Source of the DNA: Coriobacteriia bacterium
Lineage (GTDB): Bacteria; Actinomycetota; Coriobacteriia; Anaerosomatales; SLCP01
Direction: 5' to 3'
Assembly (NCBI GenBank): GCA_007123455.1
Contig: SKKZ01000228.1
Coordinates: 1 to 5,550 of the forward strand
Length of the DNA stretch: 5,550 nt
A program made the translations under genes and the position numbers. Position 1 is the first letter of the stretch; each line of letters starts with the position of its first letter. Shown here piece after piece: positions 5,098 through 5,550 of the stretch. The notes under the pieces are model-generated. The model worked only from the letters and a program-made list of their open reading frames with translations. It searched no databases and had not been told where the DNA came from.

Positions 5098-5550
5098 ATG
5101 AGCCCTGAGCTTCGTTCCCTTGCGCCTACCCGTCCTCCCAGCTCGAACTGCCTCTCGAACAGGTGGTTCCGCTTCGGCATCGCGTTCACGCTTCTCCACA
5201 TCGCTGTTGCCTGGGCGGCCTTCTCCTATGATGCGTACGATGCAGGCCCGGCACTCGTCGGAGCCAGCTTGCCTTCCGAGGGCGTGTCTGTCGCCCCCCC
5301 GGGTGCGGATCGGGTAGAGGCCGCGAGTGCTTCGGTGGGCGAAGCGATCGACCTGCTCTACGCCGAGCTCCCGCTCCGGATGTCGGACGGCGAGTGGCGG
5401 CGTGACGTGTCCTCGTCGTGCATGCTGCTGAGCGGGAGAGCGCTCGAGCTCGATACCGTGCTCCCGGACGATCCCGAAGCCGCACAGCTGAGAGGCGTGC
5501 TGCTGGATATGTCGGAGACGGCCGAAGAGCTTCGTATCGCCGTTCAGGAC
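5098..5550 (+). CDS. Single-pass membrane-anchored protein, unrecognised (3' partial)
   Basis: An open frame from ATG 5098 to the window edge gives 151 residues with no stop. Codon third positions are G/C-rich like those of neighbouring genes, and a strong promoter lies just upstream. Residues 1-22 are polar with basic residues, and residues 23-44 (WFRFG...AAFSY) form one hydrophobic segment, probably an uncleaved signal anchor. A proline/alanine-rich linker follows (about 54-76). From about 78 there is an acidic, helical region containing AIDLLYAELPLRMSDGEWRR and a later AQLRGVLLDMSETAEELR. This suggests an extracytoplasmic helical domain, as seen in sensors or cell-envelope proteins, but I recognise no family. 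The ribosome binding site is weak (GAGAA, eight bases before the ATG). GTG 5077 is an alternative start in the same frame. Confidence 0.7.
   Translation, partial: MSPELRSLAPTRPPSSNCLSNRWFRFGIAFTLLHIAVAWAAFSYDAYDAGPALVGASLPSEGVSVAPPGADRVEAASASVGEAIDLLYAELPLRMSDGEWRRDVSSSCMLLSGRALELDTVLPDDPEAAQLRGVLLDMSETAEELRIAVQD

Noticed and set aside
5186..5485. 99-codon minus-strand open frame opposite the right-edge gene
   Set aside because: Arg-rich translation without structure. The plus-strand frame has a promoter, a membrane anchor and sensible codon use.

Overview
This is a GC-rich window in which codon third positions are mostly G or C. It holds ordinary chromosomal metabolic and membrane genes. 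Several things point to a high-GC Gram-positive (Actinomycetota): strong G/C bias, GTG starts, -10 elements of the TAGGCT/TAGGGT type, and an arginine deiminase C-terminus of the form HCMTCPIxRDPVD. An anaerobic or fermentative lineage such as Coriobacteriia-like bacteria would fit, but this is an inference. I see no rRNA, tRNA, CRISPR array, insertion sequence or phage gene.

Layout, left to right. (1) 1-849 (+) is the 3' part of a membrane protein gene whose start lies outside the window. (2) 854-1876 (-) is a complete amidohydrolase. Its residues fit the adenine deaminase branch of the adenosine/adenine deaminase family better than true adenosine deaminase. It converges on gene 1 with only four bases between the stop codons. 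(3) After an 85-base divergent intergenic region containing a short direct repeat, 1962-2384 (+) encodes a small YbaN/DUF454 inner-membrane protein, possibly from a leaderless transcript. (4) 2425-3693 (+) is a complete arginine deiminase (arcA) with all expected catalytic residues. (5) 3783-4967 (+) is a lipoprotein of the branched-chain amino acid (LivK-type) substrate-binding family. No permease or ATPase gene lies beside it. (6) After a 130-base intergenic region, 5098-5550 (+) opens a new reading frame that runs off the right edge. It encodes an unrecognised protein with one N-terminal membrane anchor.

Functionally, adenine deaminase and arginine deiminase both release ammonia from nitrogen-rich substrates (hypoxanthine and citrulline are the other products). 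The LivK-type lipoprotein suggests amino-acid uptake or sensing. The genes may serve nitrogen and energy salvage, but they do not form a visible single operon: each + strand gene has its own candidate promoter or ribosome binding site, and the rest of an ADI pathway (arcB, arcC, arcD) is absent from the window.

The most notable regulatory feature is at 5008-5052. A near-perfect CRP/FNR-family palindrome (TGTGA-N6-TCACT) abuts a promoter with a perfect TATAAT, centred about 41-44 bases before the expected transcription start. This is the classic class II activator arrangement, and it drives the unknown anchored protein. I found no convincing evidence of a wholly new multi-gene system.
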